Positions 9,495 through 21,795 of a stretch of DNA of 64,000 nt are shown here, piece after piece. Origin of the DNA: Cyprinodon diabolis (lineage: Eukaryota; Chordata; Actinopteri; Cyprinodontiformes; Cyprinodontidae). The notes beneath the pieces are model-generated. The model searched no databases. It was given only the letters and a program-made list of their open reading frames with translations, and was not told the origin of the DNA. The stretch's first letter is position 1. Each line of letters opens with the position of its first letter. The stretch spans positions 26,524,001-26,588,000 of the forward strand of contig CM060070.1 of the NCBI GenBank assembly GCA_030533445.1. Reading direction: 5' to 3'. Both the position numbers and the translations under genes were made by a program.

Positions 9495-10026
9495 CTAGTC
9501 AGAATATGAGTCTGATACTGCTCCTTAGAGCTGTGATTATGGGGCGTGTTTTGAACGAACCAGAAAAAAAAAATGCCTCTGCACTCAATTGGATAGACCT
9601 ACAACCAATAAGAGCAACAGAGTGCGTGACGTATGTTAAACGACGCATAGTTGTTGTCAACAAAAATCAAAGCGTGCAGTTGCACGCCTAGAATAAGAAG
9701 ATGAGCCTTGATCACGTTTCTCTGTTCCCCTTTTAAAATTAATTTGCTGTCGATATCTTCTAGAACAGACCTAATAGCAGAATCTACTCACCTAAACTCT
9801 CCAGTGGCAGCCATTGTTGTTGTCACCAATGCGCGCTTTGGTCACGTGGTTGATTATGTTACTGTTGATCAACTGTCCATCATCGTATAAAGCCCGCCCT
9901 GCCAATTTGATTGGATCGCCAGAGAGTGGGCGATCATACTCGCGCTACTATGGAGCAATGCCAGACCGAACTTCCCGACCTCAAACCTTGTGGGCGGGAC
10001 TAAGTTCGGAATGGCACCCAGGCTAG
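9495..10026. repeat. MITE-like interspersed repeat with CTAG ends
   Basis: A GC-richer block of about 530 bp starting CTAGTCAGAATATGAG and ending CACCCAGGCTAG, with 'ccaataagagcaacagagtgcgtgacgta' type wording familiar from repeated fish sequences. Both ends carry CTAG. Terminal repeat similarity beyond that is weak. No coding frame was trusted. Confidence 0.4.
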
Positions 10027-13000
10027 ATGGGAAGCTGGATGCAGCTAAATTCAATTCTAGTAGAAAATCTTTCAGATACTGCAACAGAATTGAGAGTGGG
10101 GGTTGTCTTTCATTTTCTAAAAAGACCACTCTTAATAAAAACCCAGAACTCATCATTTACTATGGTTTAGACCAAAGCATTTTATGTTAGAAACACAAAG
10201 TCCAGTTCTTAGCCAAAATGGAATAGATGCTTTTTCTGTCAATGGCACTGTTACGTCAGGATGTTATCTGGAATTAAAACTACTGACTACAGGGTCAGCA
10301 ACACAAGGAATCCCAGCATCTTTTTGTGCTACTGGTTGCCAGAATAAACAGAGTATAGACAGTTTAAAATTTTATCACCTACCAGCTGCCACTGCCTGAC
10401 AAATATAAGATATTGTTAATTAAAAATAAGAAAGGGACAAGATAAATTAAGGTAAATAAAATATTATCTTTCTTTGGCTGGGATTATGGTTTGGTTTAGT
10501 ACTATTACTTAGTATTTAAAATGATGCAAGCCTGTGGTGCAGTCGTTCTGTGGCCAAGGCGCAGATGGGGAGAACCGTGGATAGTACTCTGTTTCTCTTT
10601 ACTATACAGTCTGAGTTTTTCTATTAGCTAGGTGTAGATGTAGGGCCACTCAACCAGAGATAATCCTGTCTGATCATCCATCCATTGAGTGAGTGTGTAG
10701 GGGTCGACAGATCTGGTTTTGTCCATTAAAGTTAGCGCTTTCATATAACTATCCTTGTTACAGAATTTGTATAAACCTACATATTCAGAGGAAATCAAAA
10801 TTTGTGCTGTAATTAATTAAAAAATAACACAAAACAAGCTAGCAAATGTTGCTAGATACCCTTGTTGAAGTGGATCCTTTCTGTCTCCTGCTATGCTCCA
10901 TCCACAAAAATATGTCACAATTGTTGTGCAATAAACCATGTTAATAATTCTGGATATTGAAAACCAATGTCTATGTTTAATCTTAACATGATCACTTGAG
11001 AAGAAGCGGCAGTTTTGCTCATAAAACAGCTGTGGGATCTCTCCTCTCTGCTCTGCAACCCCCTATCAGCAAACTGGCTCTGCAGGACTCCTCCCACATA
11101 GGTGTGCCTTGGCCCCCCCACAGAGCTGAGAACAGTAAAAAAACCACAGCACAGTGGAATCCTTTCTCTTTCCGTGAAGCTTGGTTTACTTTGGAAGAGG
11201 ACAAAACCCTAGCACCAGGCCCAAAGGCCAAGATCTCCAGAATGATAAATAATAAGTCATGATGGTTGACTTTTCAGGATCAAACTGCTACAAAACAGAC
11301 TTTTTGCAACACATTTCTCTGAGTTTAGAACTTACAGAGCCGCACTGGAGGGGAAAGTCTCCTGAGAAGATGTTCCCTTAGTGTGAGCTGCTTGGAACAA
11401 AGAAAAGCCCCCTTTTGCTGTGAGCCTGCCGTGCTACAGTAAGCTGCTGCTAGATGAAAACTCAAACCTTCCAAAGTGGACAGGAACAAAGGTATAAGAT
11501 CTGGCACAGTTAGGGAGAGATTCTAGTGAAACAATATGTCTTTTGATGATTTTGATAATTTCATGTGTTTACCGATGAGTAAAGACAAAGCTAACAGGAT
11601 GGATCACATTGTACGCTTTGCTACAGTAATATGTTTTAAGCTATTGTTGAAGTTTGGATAAGCTTTATTTCACTAAGGGTTTAAACACTGATATAACATT
11701 AGTGTTATAGTGTTATGTGTTTCTCATATGCTCATTACATTTCAATTACCAAGTTATGACCAAAAGTTGTTTAATGCAATCCTCATGTCTATTCACTGCT
11801 AGCTCTTTCAAAGAGGGTATATAAGCATTTAGCTGAAGGTTAATGGTTCCCGATTAAGCCAATCATTTAATAAAACAATTGGTTTGAAAACATTAAAATT
11901 GCTCCAAATTAGTGAAAAGCTAATTTAATCACATCCCAAATTCTTCACAAAAAACTTTGGCTGTCAAACACAAAATCCATGTTAAACTGTGATAATGTTT
12001 TCCACCATGTTTTACCTTCCTCTTTGTACATAATAGTTTAGTTGAGTTTCACTAGCTTTTACTCAAGAGTTCTTAAACTAAAATATTTTTGACTTGGAGC
12101 TGAACTCATGGTACTAATATTTTGAATGGAAGTTAGGTGCCCGAATATGTATGTCATACTTTACCTTAACTGTAATACGCACCTTGGCCTTAATCTACTG
12201 GCCACATTTTAAATCAAAAGTAAGCAAATGGTTGCAACATGGCAAAAAATATGACAAAGTGGAAAGAATATGTACACTTATTTGAGACTGTGTAACTGTT
12301 TAACACTTTCAAACCTTTTGTTTTCGATTCTAAAACATTTCATGACAATTTAAACTTACCTTTAGCCCAATCTTGTTTTTCATCAGTTCCTGAACAGATT
12401 CGTCACACTGTGTAATATGTTATGACCTTTGGATGTTTTTGAGAGAGCGCACAATACAGTGTTTTAAAGTTGTTGTTTTCAAAGATGTTTGCTCCATTGC
12501 CCTGGAGAGGAAATGAAAGGTAGGTGGTCAACATCTACTTTCTCCACATTTACTCTTTTTAAGGCTTTTGTTCCCTTACGCAGGAGTGCAGAGTACTGCA
12601 TAGCTCTTTGTCTACACACCAGTTGTGTATTGAAAGGACTGCATCAGCAACACAATAAAAGCAGTTGTAGACCTCTGTCAGTGTCTATATCAGAACTTTT
12701 CTTCTGTTGTACCTCTGTGTGCTCAGGAGCAGTACAACAATGTTTAAACTCTCACATACAAGAGAGTACAAATTTGAAGAGAGCTTTTAGCTCCAGAGCA
12801 CCAGTGTTGTTGTTGCACGGGCATAATAGATTGCTGGACAACCAAAGACATGGTTAGCTCTTAATAAATCAAGGACAAAGAAGCTACCTTAAGGTTCACC
12901 TTGTGTTTTTTAAGGTAAACAGTGGGGTTTAATTGATTTCTTTTCTTATACTGAGGACTTTATTGGGGCCTGTGATCATCACACAACCCTCCCAACCCAG

Positions 13001-13177
13001 TGAAAGGTGTACTTGTTTGTATTTCGAATCCAATCTTTGTAAATTAGTAAGGATAGCACAGTTGTTTGATGTTACCTGTAGCTGTAATAGTTTAGACACT
13101 TAATAGTGTTAATTTGTGTAAAGGTTCATCTCTTTTCTAAGAGAATACCAGAGAGACATGTAATTCAATTTAAAACA
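10027..13177. other. intronic sequence, no gene recognised
   Basis: AT-rich intron-like sequence. A frame of 122 codons at 12489-12857 (+) has no recognisable domain and poor start context. A GC-richer patch lies at 11020-11260 without any identified feature. Confidence 0.4.
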
Positions 13178-13296
13178 TAAGGTTTGTACTATTGCAACTG
13201 TTTTTACATATTAAAATAAACAAAAGAAAAAAGTTCCAGGAAGTTGCAAAGGGGGGCACTAAAGAGCTGCATGCGGCTCGGGGTTGCCGACCCCTG
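13178..13296. mobile_element. right end of a hAT element (same family as 31119-32389)
   Basis: It ends GGTTGCCGACCCCTG. Read on the minus strand it gives CAGGGGTCGGCAACC, then 'agctctttagtgcccccctttg' and 'tttgtttattttaatatg'. The last two match the right end of the hAT element at 31119-32389. No left end or duplicated target was found, so it is a fragment. Confidence 0.6.
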
Positions 13297-15273
13297 ATCT
13301 TAGTTATTGATCTGATAAGGATCACAATTTTAAAATAGTTTAAAAAACTTACTTCCTTTGTTGTTTCTTTCACTTACCAATTTAGGTCTTCATTGTGCCT
13401 TTTCTTAGTTTCTTTTACCTATTTATGACTTTGTTTAGCTTTACTCTTTGTCTTCTGTTTTTAGTTAACAGTTGGTCATCAGTCTTTATTAATATTAGAT
13501 TATTTTTTGGATGTGTATGTTTTATTTGTTAGGTGGTTTTCTTTTCCTTCCTTTTATTTGTTCTTGAACATTTTATTGTGGAATCAGTTGTAGGAAAAAT
13601 AAAAACTAACACAGAATCGTCTTTTAAAAACAGAAGAGGTGGAGGAGGGGAAAAAAGAAGAACAAGCCTCCTCCAAAAAGTCTCCAAAAAACTGTCTTAA
13701 AAATAATCAAAAGACCTTCGCTTCCTCCTTCCTTGCAGAGATAATCACACACACCTGGTGTTAGGTTTTCTAAGTTATGCGTGTGTTATAGTTTTTTTTT
13801 TTAAACCAACATCCTGATCTGCATATAGCTAAAATATTTTTCTCAACGTCAGTCAAAATATGCAGACCATATTTTGACCGAGGATGAGAAAAGAAGGAAA
13901 GGTTACCATCTAAGATCTCCAATTGTTGAATATCCATCCGTTGTGTAAACCCCAAACTAATAAAGAGGGAACTACTGTTATGAATGTAAACATGTGTTAC
14001 ACTGGATATACTGAATTGATATGTACTGTGAGGATTAGTCTTCAAATGCAGTAAATGCATAATTTAATTATCAATATGTATCTGCAATAATTTAGCATTT
14101 TTAATTTGCAATCCTACTGGAGTTTGATAAGATGTTAGATATATAAAAGCTTTATTTTATATTTTAAATCATTTAGCATTAATACTTTTTAAATCAAAAG
14201 CCAAATTTGTCAGTTTAATTTATTATGTTTTGTTATGTTGATCTATATCACAGTAGTCTGTTGCAATTAAACTTAGCACCATGTGGATTTCTAATAAATG
14301 GGGGTTGTACCCACTTGTACGGGAAATGTTCTATTTTAATTACTTCATTAGTAACTGCTGCAGTAAATCAACACAATGACCTAATTAATACAATTTAGTT
14401 TCTAATTATCCTAATTATGCAGCCCTTATTTTTTAAATCCATTATATTTAACCAACCTCAGTTTGTTGTGATTGACTCTTTAGACCTTTATATCTGGAAG
14501 CTTCTTTAAATTATAAGAAGGAATTTCAAATGTATCTGCTCTCTGTAGGCCAACAACCGTGTTTTGATTTTATATTGAATTTCTCAGGTCAGTTCTATTG
14601 AGAATAGCGGATTTCAGTCTTGGAACAAGAACATCTAATGTGCTCTGCTTTTCCAAGGTTTCAATTTCAGGGTCAGTGGCAGAGATAGACTTTTTTGTTC
14701 AGGTGGTCAGATGTGAACAGTGCTTTCTCTGGGGTTCATAAACTACTAGAATGAATGTGTTTCTCATTGAACGATTGCAATTTGAGTTTCTAAACATTAG
14801 ATATGTTTAAATATACATTCACAAAAATAAGCATATGTAAATTTAAATGCTAGGCACAAAGGAGGAAAGATTTGTATTTATGTATAAACAATGTGAAAAA
14901 GTAAAATTTAAAACACATGACATATGTCAGCATCTGACTGTGTTTAGGAACAAGCTCATAACACAGAGAAGCAAAATAAAGTGCTATACAAGTGAAGCCA
15001 TTTACCCATAAAAAGCAATACTGGAGCAAAAAATGTTAAATGTTAATAAGTATAGTAAGTGCCGTAAAACCTGACGTTATCCAATGAGTCTCGTTATCAA
15101 TTGAAATGTGAGCTGTGTGTGTCGCTTATTATTCTCTGAGTGGACGTTAGTCTCGTTCACATTCATTATCTCAAAACAGTCCTTTCAGTTCACTGTTCAC
15201 TAAAAATATGAACATATTCGGTGAACGCCATTCATTGAACACGTTCCTGCAGACGCTTTCTCTCAGCTACAGA
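13297..15273. other. intronic sequence, no gene recognised
   Basis: Very AT-rich. Around 15120-15245 a block with repeated 'gttcac' and 'attcattgaac' wording looks like a decayed repeat of unknown class. Nothing else stands out. Confidence 0.35.
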
Positions 15274-15851
15274 TTAGCCACTGCTCCAACAGACAGCTCC
15301 ATAGAAGATGACTAATGCCACAACAGAGTCATAGAAGGTCTTTAGGAGCGCCCCATAAACTCCAAAAGACCTCAGTCTCCTCAGCAGGAAGAGTCTGCTC
15401 TGACATTTCTTATACAGAGCCTCAGTGTTGTGAGTCCAGTCCAGTTTGTCATTCAGATGAACACCTAGGTACTTATAACAGTCCACTGTCTCAATGTCCG
15501 TTATCTGGATGTTCATCCGTGTCAGCGGGGTAGATCTGCTTCTGCGAAAGTCCACCACTAGCTCCTTGGTTTTCCTTCCATTAATCAGAAGGTGGTTCTG
15601 GGTCCATGAGTCGTGCCCACCTGTGATGAGGCCAACTATGGCAGAATAGTCAGAGAACTTTGGAGGTGGCAGTGTGGGGAGTTGATGGAAAAGTCTGCAG
15701 TGAAAAAGGTTAAAGGGAACGGTGCCAGCACTGTTCCCTGTGGGACCCCCATACTGCAAACCAACCTATCTGAGACACAGCGCTGTGCCATCACATACTG
15801 TGGGTGGCCAGTGAGGTAGTCCAGAATCCACTGGACTACCTCCATGTCCAC
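15274..15851 (-). pseudogene. LINE reverse transcriptase, C-terminal part (CR1/L2/Rex-like)
   Basis: Two overlapping frames on the minus strand. The first (from 15851) shows VVQWILDYLTGHPQYV and GVPQGTVLAPFPLTFFTADF, the RT palm region. The second, one frame over from about 15665, shows FSDYSAIVGLI, then KTKELVVDFRRSR, CYKYLGVHLNDKLDW and SRLFLLRRLRSFGVYG. This is the order seen in jockey-clade LINEs of fish. The catalytic F-DD box has become FSDY, losing an Asp, and a frameshift separates the halves. It is dead. Confidence 0.85.
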
Positions 15852-15882
15852 ATGTCCTGGAGTTGTACTGCAGGGGTACCAT

Positions 15883-16050
15883 TTAAGTCTTCACCAGATT
15901 GTGGAGATTGTTTAAGACCAACCGTTCAAGAGTCTTCATCAGGTGTGAAGTTAGCGCTATTGGCCTGTAGTTGCTGAGGCCCTTTGGATGTTTTATCTTT
16001 GGCATTGATACCACACAAGAGGTCTTCCTCAGCTGCTGTACTTCACCCTG
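15883..16050 (-). pseudogene. LINE reverse transcriptase, upstream motif
   Basis: CVVSMPKIKHPKGLSNYRPI followed by ALTSHLMKTLERLVL is the RT motif that precedes the palm in the same LINE family. The next 60 or so residues of a normal RT, including the first catalytic Asp region, are missing between this block and the palm at 15851. The 35-bp gap between the blocks therefore marks an internal deletion. Confidence 0.8.
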
Positions 16051-16110
16051 CCTCCCAGTATGATTTTGTTTAAACTGAATAAAAGCTGTAAATTTCAAAT
16101 CGAACTGCAT

Positions 16111-18016
16111 CAGAATTGTTTTGTTAAATATTTATTGTGTTAATGTACAGCACAATAGTTTAGAGAATGTTGTTTCTGTCAAAATATTTATTAACTTAAC
16201 TGTATACTTGTGAACTCTCATTGCATGTTTCTACAGTATAGAGTGCAGTGTTATGTCTGCTCAGTATTTTGGAATCACAGGCTTATTCCTCAGTCCAGCA
16301 GCATCTAACTGTCTAGTTGGTCTGTTCTTATCTCATGTCAGTCCAAACAGCACACTCCTGACAAGTGGTATTTGACTCCGTCAGACTCTGACACACAGAG
16401 AGGGGGCAGACAGACAAACAGGGAGGATGTTGAAATGGAGAGAGAGAGAAAGAGTGATTCTGAGAGGCGAGTCATTCCAGAGTACCAGGGTGTGAATCAC
16501 TGCCAATCTTTTCATCACACGTGGACCTCTTTTTGTCTGATAGAATGATCAGCGCACACTCATCAGGAGGGGGAAAATTGCCATTCGCGCTCAAAAACAT
16601 GGCAAAGATAGTCAATTTTCTGCAGGGTTTGTTTTTCTTTCTGTGCTATCCGTTTGCATACTGTTTCGCGAGAAGGTTATTTTTATGTGCTTAGAAGATT
16701 ATTGTCAGTCTGATATTATGCGAATGTGTCTTATTAGCGCGCAGAGAATTCAGACAGGGAAAGGTCATAATGTTTCTTTGTTCCCATGGCTCTTTTTCCT
16801 CAATTAAGACTAATCACTGGAGTCTAGCATTGATCCAGCCTTTCAGCCTTTCTCATAGCTGGATTCTGACATGTATAAGTGTTACAGTTTCATTGTGTGT
16901 ATCAGAGACAGATAGATGAGGTTCAGAACCATAGACACATATAAACTGTGTAAATCCTCCTCATAGATGTACATGGAAATGTGTGGGAATAGAAATGCTG
17001 CTCTCTGATCTCCGGCACATCGAATGATTTACCTCTCAGGTGTAATGGAGTAATTCCTGCCTCTTTTTTTTCTCAATACTCCATCTCTCCTTTCTCGTCT
17101 TTTTCAATTTACACTAAAATATTCTATGGTTCAGCTCTTTGACAAGTCATCTGTTTCTCTGAACAGTAGGAGAACAAGGCCATCAGGCGGACATGGGCCT
17201 GTATTTGTATATTGGTAAGGGTGTTTTTGCATAAATAAAGCGGTTTATTTGTTTTATTCCTTTTTCTTTTTATTATCATGCTGGAAATCCTGTTGCAGAA
17301 ACTGCCTTGAGCATTTGAATAGCATTCAGTTGTAAGACAACATGCTACTTTTTGTTTTCCTCCACCACCTATGTATAATGTACAGCATCGGATCTCAGAC
17401 ACAGAGTGAAAACACTGCTTGCAATTTATAAACACCAGTCAAAATATTCTCAATGTCAGCTCTCTTCAATTCAGGAGCTAATATTCGGTAACTGTTAATT
17501 TAATAAGCTTAGAAATTATAATTGCTCCAATAGTGATTCATTACATTACTTATATTTGTATATATTTTCTTTGAAGTGAAAAATATAGAAAAAAGTTTTT
17601 TAAATGTATTAACTTTTAGTTAATGGACACAACTGCTTTAGAAATTAATGTTTCACTTTTTTTCTGTTCAACAATTTTAGATAATTTTACAATCGCTTAC
17701 TTAACAATAATGCATGATGTAAGATGTTGAGATGCACATCATGCAATATTTAAACCAGAGATAGTTCTTGTAAAAATTAAATGTTCTGCAAAGTGTTATC
17801 TACCCACTATCACCACATAACTCTCTGGAGGTAGATGTATTGTTTTGAGCTACATGAAGCTACTTAAAGTAAGTGGTGATAAGTAAGTAAAGTCATCTGC
17901 TAAAAATTCTAACCGTGTTAGAAAAATATACAAGAAATTTCAATCTGAAGAGACAAGAGAACAGAACAGATAAAGTAAATACCAAGCACCTGAATGATCC
18001 ATTCCCATCAAGTGAA
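16111..18016. other. intronic sequence, no gene recognised
   Basis: AT-rich. A GA-rich run lies at about 16435-16455. No coding or repeat signature was identified. Confidence 0.35.
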
Positions 18017-18085
18017 AATGAACACTAAGCACCATGGACTCTGTCCATGGTGCTTAGTGTTCATTAAGCACCATGGACAGAGTCC
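18017..18085. repeat. two overlapping perfect inverted repeats
   Basis: First hairpin: arms 18017-18039 and 18043-18065, 23 bp each and perfectly complementary, around a 3-base loop (TCT). Second hairpin: arms 18036-18055 and 18066-18085, 20 bp each and perfect, with a 10-base loop. The word AAGCACCATGGAC occurs twice and its complement once. The two structures are mutually exclusive. It could be a replication template-switch product or a small hairpin RNA source; the sequence alone does not decide. Confidence 0.9.
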
Positions 18086-18469
18086 CAGTTCCCCCAGCGT
18101 CAAAAAATACCTTTGATTAGAAGGTAGACATTTTTGCACTGGGGTAGTTCTAAAAGGGCCTTCACATTTATAGTTTTGCAGTGTAGCACCCAGGTAATAA
18201 AGCCTGGAGCATGCCATCCAATGTTATACTTTATCATAAATGTGAATTGCCTTATGAGGAATTCTGTTTAACCTTTTTTTTTTCTTTTTGCTGCACAAAG
18301 TAATTTTCTGTGCTTTATTTTACTGTTATCTCAGTTTTTTTTTTAGTTTTTTTTTTTAGGAAGTCTGTTAGGTGTTTTACCTGATTAGGCAAAGGCCCGC
18401 TACCACTCTCTAGTTATACTCGGTTAAAAAAAAGAATAAATTAAAAATTAAATCCTAATAATTATAAAA

Positions 18470-18690
18470 TAATTGAAATGTATTGATCTCACATTGGAGA
18501 AATTTACCTCTGCATTTAAGCCATCCCCTTGGGGAGCAGTGGGCTGCCAATGTGCTGCACCTGGGGAGCAATCGCGGGTTAAGGGTCTTTGCTCATGAAC
18601 CCCGAGTGGAGCCTTGGGGGATTGAACCAAGTACTTGCAACCTTGTCAGAGCACAAGCCCACTGCTCTAACCAACACTCGGCCAACAATC
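18470..18690 (+). repeat. teleost interspersed repeat
   Basis: Text such as 'tgatctcacattggagaaa', 'ttggggagcagtgggctgcc', 'gggttaagggtctttgctca' and a final 'gctctaaccaacactcggcc' is a frequently repeated fish sequence. The class is not known to me. The 87-codon frame through it (18483-18746) is incidental. Confidence 0.65.
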
Positions 18691-18811
18691 CACAAAACTG
18701 CTACTGCAAAGCCAGTAAGATTCAGGATCATAATAATACTCAGTAATTTTTTTTTTATTCAGTAAAAGTCACAGTTTAATAGAAAACTAGAAAAGGCTGT
18801 TTCGGAGAAAC

Positions 18812-21793
18812 AGCAAGTGGGAATGCTTTTGCTGAATGAAAAAAGCTGAAATTAACTGCAGAACATATGAAAATGTGATAGGAAGTCATCAGAAACTTCA
18901 AACTGCAGAAAATAATTGAATCATCTGAAGATTTTGTAGGGTAGAATCATTTGGCAGTAAAATGGCAGAAACAAACTCATCTTAAAAACTGCACAGCTAA
19001 ACCACACATGATATCAAAAAATGTCTTGAATGTGGGCGCTAGAAGGGTCTTAATAAAATGTCTCCCAAGTTTCTAGAAAAATGTATAAAGAAATTTTGAA
19101 GGGGGACCACCTACTGCCCAGAAACATGTCAGGTGTGTTATGAATTCGCTGCAAACAGAAAAGTTTAATTCCTGTCCAGAAAGAGAGCAAAATGAAGCCA
19201 AAGTTCTCAGCATAGGCTGAAAAGTATTAAATTAGCTGAATCAAAAAGGAAATTACAAAGAAAAACTGGAATCTTATCTGGTTGAAGAAAATATGAGTAG
19301 CTCAAGGATGGGAAGTAAAATGTTGAGGAAGATGGTATTGAATAAGTATCAAAATTTTGAAATTGTGGAAATGTCAAGACTTGGCAAAACAATTTGAAAT
19401 TATTTAAAATGTGTCGGTTGATCAGCATAAAGAAAACAGTGTCATCCTTAGAGGATTGAAAATCTACAAACCTATGTGCAAGACTGACCATGAGAAGCAG
19501 ATGAAGGACAGAGAGAGAAGCTTATAGAAAGAGATCTAATACCACTTAAGGATCTGAATTTATCAAAAAATCTAACATGCAGGTTACGAGCCACTATGTT
19601 GATGAAAGCACTGTTGGCAGGCTTAGGCTGCATGTTATGAGGTTAGCAGATGCTTTGTTACAGTGTAAATCTTAGAACCTGATTAAGAAATATGCACTGA
19701 GGTGTGTGGTCAGCAGGCCCTGGTAATGTAATTTGAAGAAATTGGTTGAGTTTGGGTCATAGCTACGAGCCATACGGCACAATGAATGAGTGTGTGTAAG
19801 GAAGAGGCTTTTATTTTGTAGAGTCCTTTTAGTCTTATTTCGAAAGTCTATTATGGATGTGTGTCAAGGGAAGGGTCATGCCCAGCAGTGATATATAATC
19901 CATTTCTAAATATGAAATCACTGGTTTTCCATGTTATTGGGTGAATAGATGCTGTATTAGAGCGTAAATGGGAGACTTTTATTGTGAAATTTGCTCCGGG
20001 GTATGTTTTGAAAAGGTCCCTAGAGTCTAATAGAAACACGCTGGTAGAGTTTGGGTCATAATGCTGAGCCATTTGCATCAATTAATACGCAAGTATAATA
20101 TAGAGACTTTTATTGTGTAGGGTCACTGGAGTCTTATTTTGAAAGTCTAGCACAGTTGTGTGTTGAGAAAAGGGTCAGACCCAGCAGTGATACTTGATGA
20201 CTTTCCAATCGTTAAAATCACTCTTTTCCCCTGTTATTAGGGTAGTAGATGAAGTGGCAATGGGAGGCTTTTATTTTGAAATTTGCTGTGGGGTGTGTTT
20301 TGAAAAACCCCTAGAGTCCATTTCCAAATGTTAAATCAGTGTTGTCTCCCTCCATCAGATTAAAATGTGCTGTTTAAAGTGGCAGAGGTAAAATCCCTTT
20401 GAAGCTTGATTACCTTGACAACGCTTAACGAGCCTGTCAGTGAAAGAGAGAAACGCGCTTCACTTTCGTTCCTTTCCTCTCAGGCTTTTTTGAATAGGAA
20501 AATCAGCTCCGAACAAACAAGTGCTGAAGACAAACCGTAAATGGTATCTAAAAAATTCTTTCAGTCTAAGCGACAGCTATCCTTTGTCTCATAGCTCATT
20601 CACAACCTTAATGGGAAGGAGAAATAAAAAGGTTTGTCACTCCTGCTTTGTCACTCCTGCTGGTCTCATTAAATAACATGCAGCTCAATGGTAGAGCAGA
20701 ACTTTCAAAAGCAAAACTTCCCCTCCGAAAAAACGAGCGGTGAGCTAAAACCGTAAAAGGTATTCAAAAACTGCTTTCACTATTGGCGTTAGCCATCCTT
20801 CGGCTTCGACTGTGCGAACTTTCATGTTTTTACTAAAAACTATTTGGCCACGGTGACGATGTAAAAATGTGTTTTTTCTGAGTATGAGGATTTTTCTCAG
20901 AATCTGCGTTTTCCTATGCCCGAACAAGTCAGCTAAACAGCTAAACCATAAATGATATTGTAAAAATTTCTTCAATGTGAGTGCTAGATGGGTCTGAAGA
21001 TGTTCTATACCAAGTTTCATGTTTGTACATCAAACAGTTTAGAAATGGGAGTGATACGAAAATATGTATCGTTTTGGATTTTGTCTGTGATTTTTGGAAA
21101 GTCTCTCATTGGATTTCTATTGGGGAAGTGTGTACTTCTTCGCGGTCTGGGCCAAAATGTCGGAAAACTGTAAATGCCACACAAATTAGGGTTACATTTC
21201 CTGAATCCTGACAAAAATCCCTACGTTTTGATGTATAATTTATTTCAATTGAGTGAAAAATGAGGGAGTGAGAAGAATTTGTTCGGAAAAACCAGAACAG
21301 CTCAAAAGCTAGAGCACGCACTGTAGCAGTTGAAGAATTCCGTCCATAGACTTCCATTATAAATTTGAAAATCTTTAAATTTTCTTTTAAAGTTTGAAGC
21401 TTCACTGAAGCAAAACTGTAAAAGTTAGCAAAAAGCTGAGTTAAACCATAGTAGCAGAAATATACGGAAACATTTTAAAAGTTGAATGGTGTTTCTAGCT
21501 GAAAGTATGCTGAAGTAGTTAAAGGTCAAAGATGATGAAGGTTTAGCTGAATTTTGCTGAAATCTAAGAATTCTACATGCATTTCAATGGGACAAAAAAA
21601 CGCAGAAAAAGTCGAATATCGTGAAAACTACAAAAAATATCTTTACCAAAAGACATAGCAGGATTCTCCTGAACAAGCTGAACGTTTTGATACCAAAATT
21701 GTTGAAATGGGTTGAAAACTGCTGGACTAGTTAGAGTCAGAAAAATAAAAAGTGAAAAACAATAAGTGGGGATGCATAAGCATTCCCACTTGA
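18812..21793 (+). mobile_element. 3-kb non-coding repeat with Helitron-like 3' hairpin
   Basis: The left end reads CAAGTGGGAATGCTTTTGC at about 18814. The same word appears inverted at the right end (complement of 21767-21793). The right end forms a 12-bp hairpin AAGTGGGGATGC/GCATTCCCACTT with one mismatch, followed by GACTAGT, i.e. a CTAG then T, as at Helitron 3' ends. A second small hairpin (GCTGTTTC/GAAACAGC) lies just left of the left end. There is no helicase, Rep or transposase frame. The inverted ends would instead suit a DNA transposon, so the class is open. Confidence 0.45.
19634..20330. repeat. degenerate tandem repeat, period about 300 bp
   Basis: GAGTTTGGGTCATA recurs at 19748 and 20047 (299 bp apart). 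'ttttattttgtagagtc...agtcttatttcgaaagtct' at 19809 recurs as 'cttttattgtgtagggtc...agtcttattttgaaagtct' near 20108. 'tagatgctgtattagagcgtaaatgggagac' near 19945 recurs near 20247 and earlier at about 19645. That gives two full and one partial copies inside the larger repeat. Confidence 0.7.
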
Positions 21794-21795
21794 CT

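Noticed and set aside
12489..12857. 122-codon plus-strand frame, considered as an exon or small gene
   Set aside because: Low-complexity composition, no domain, no splice or promoter context.
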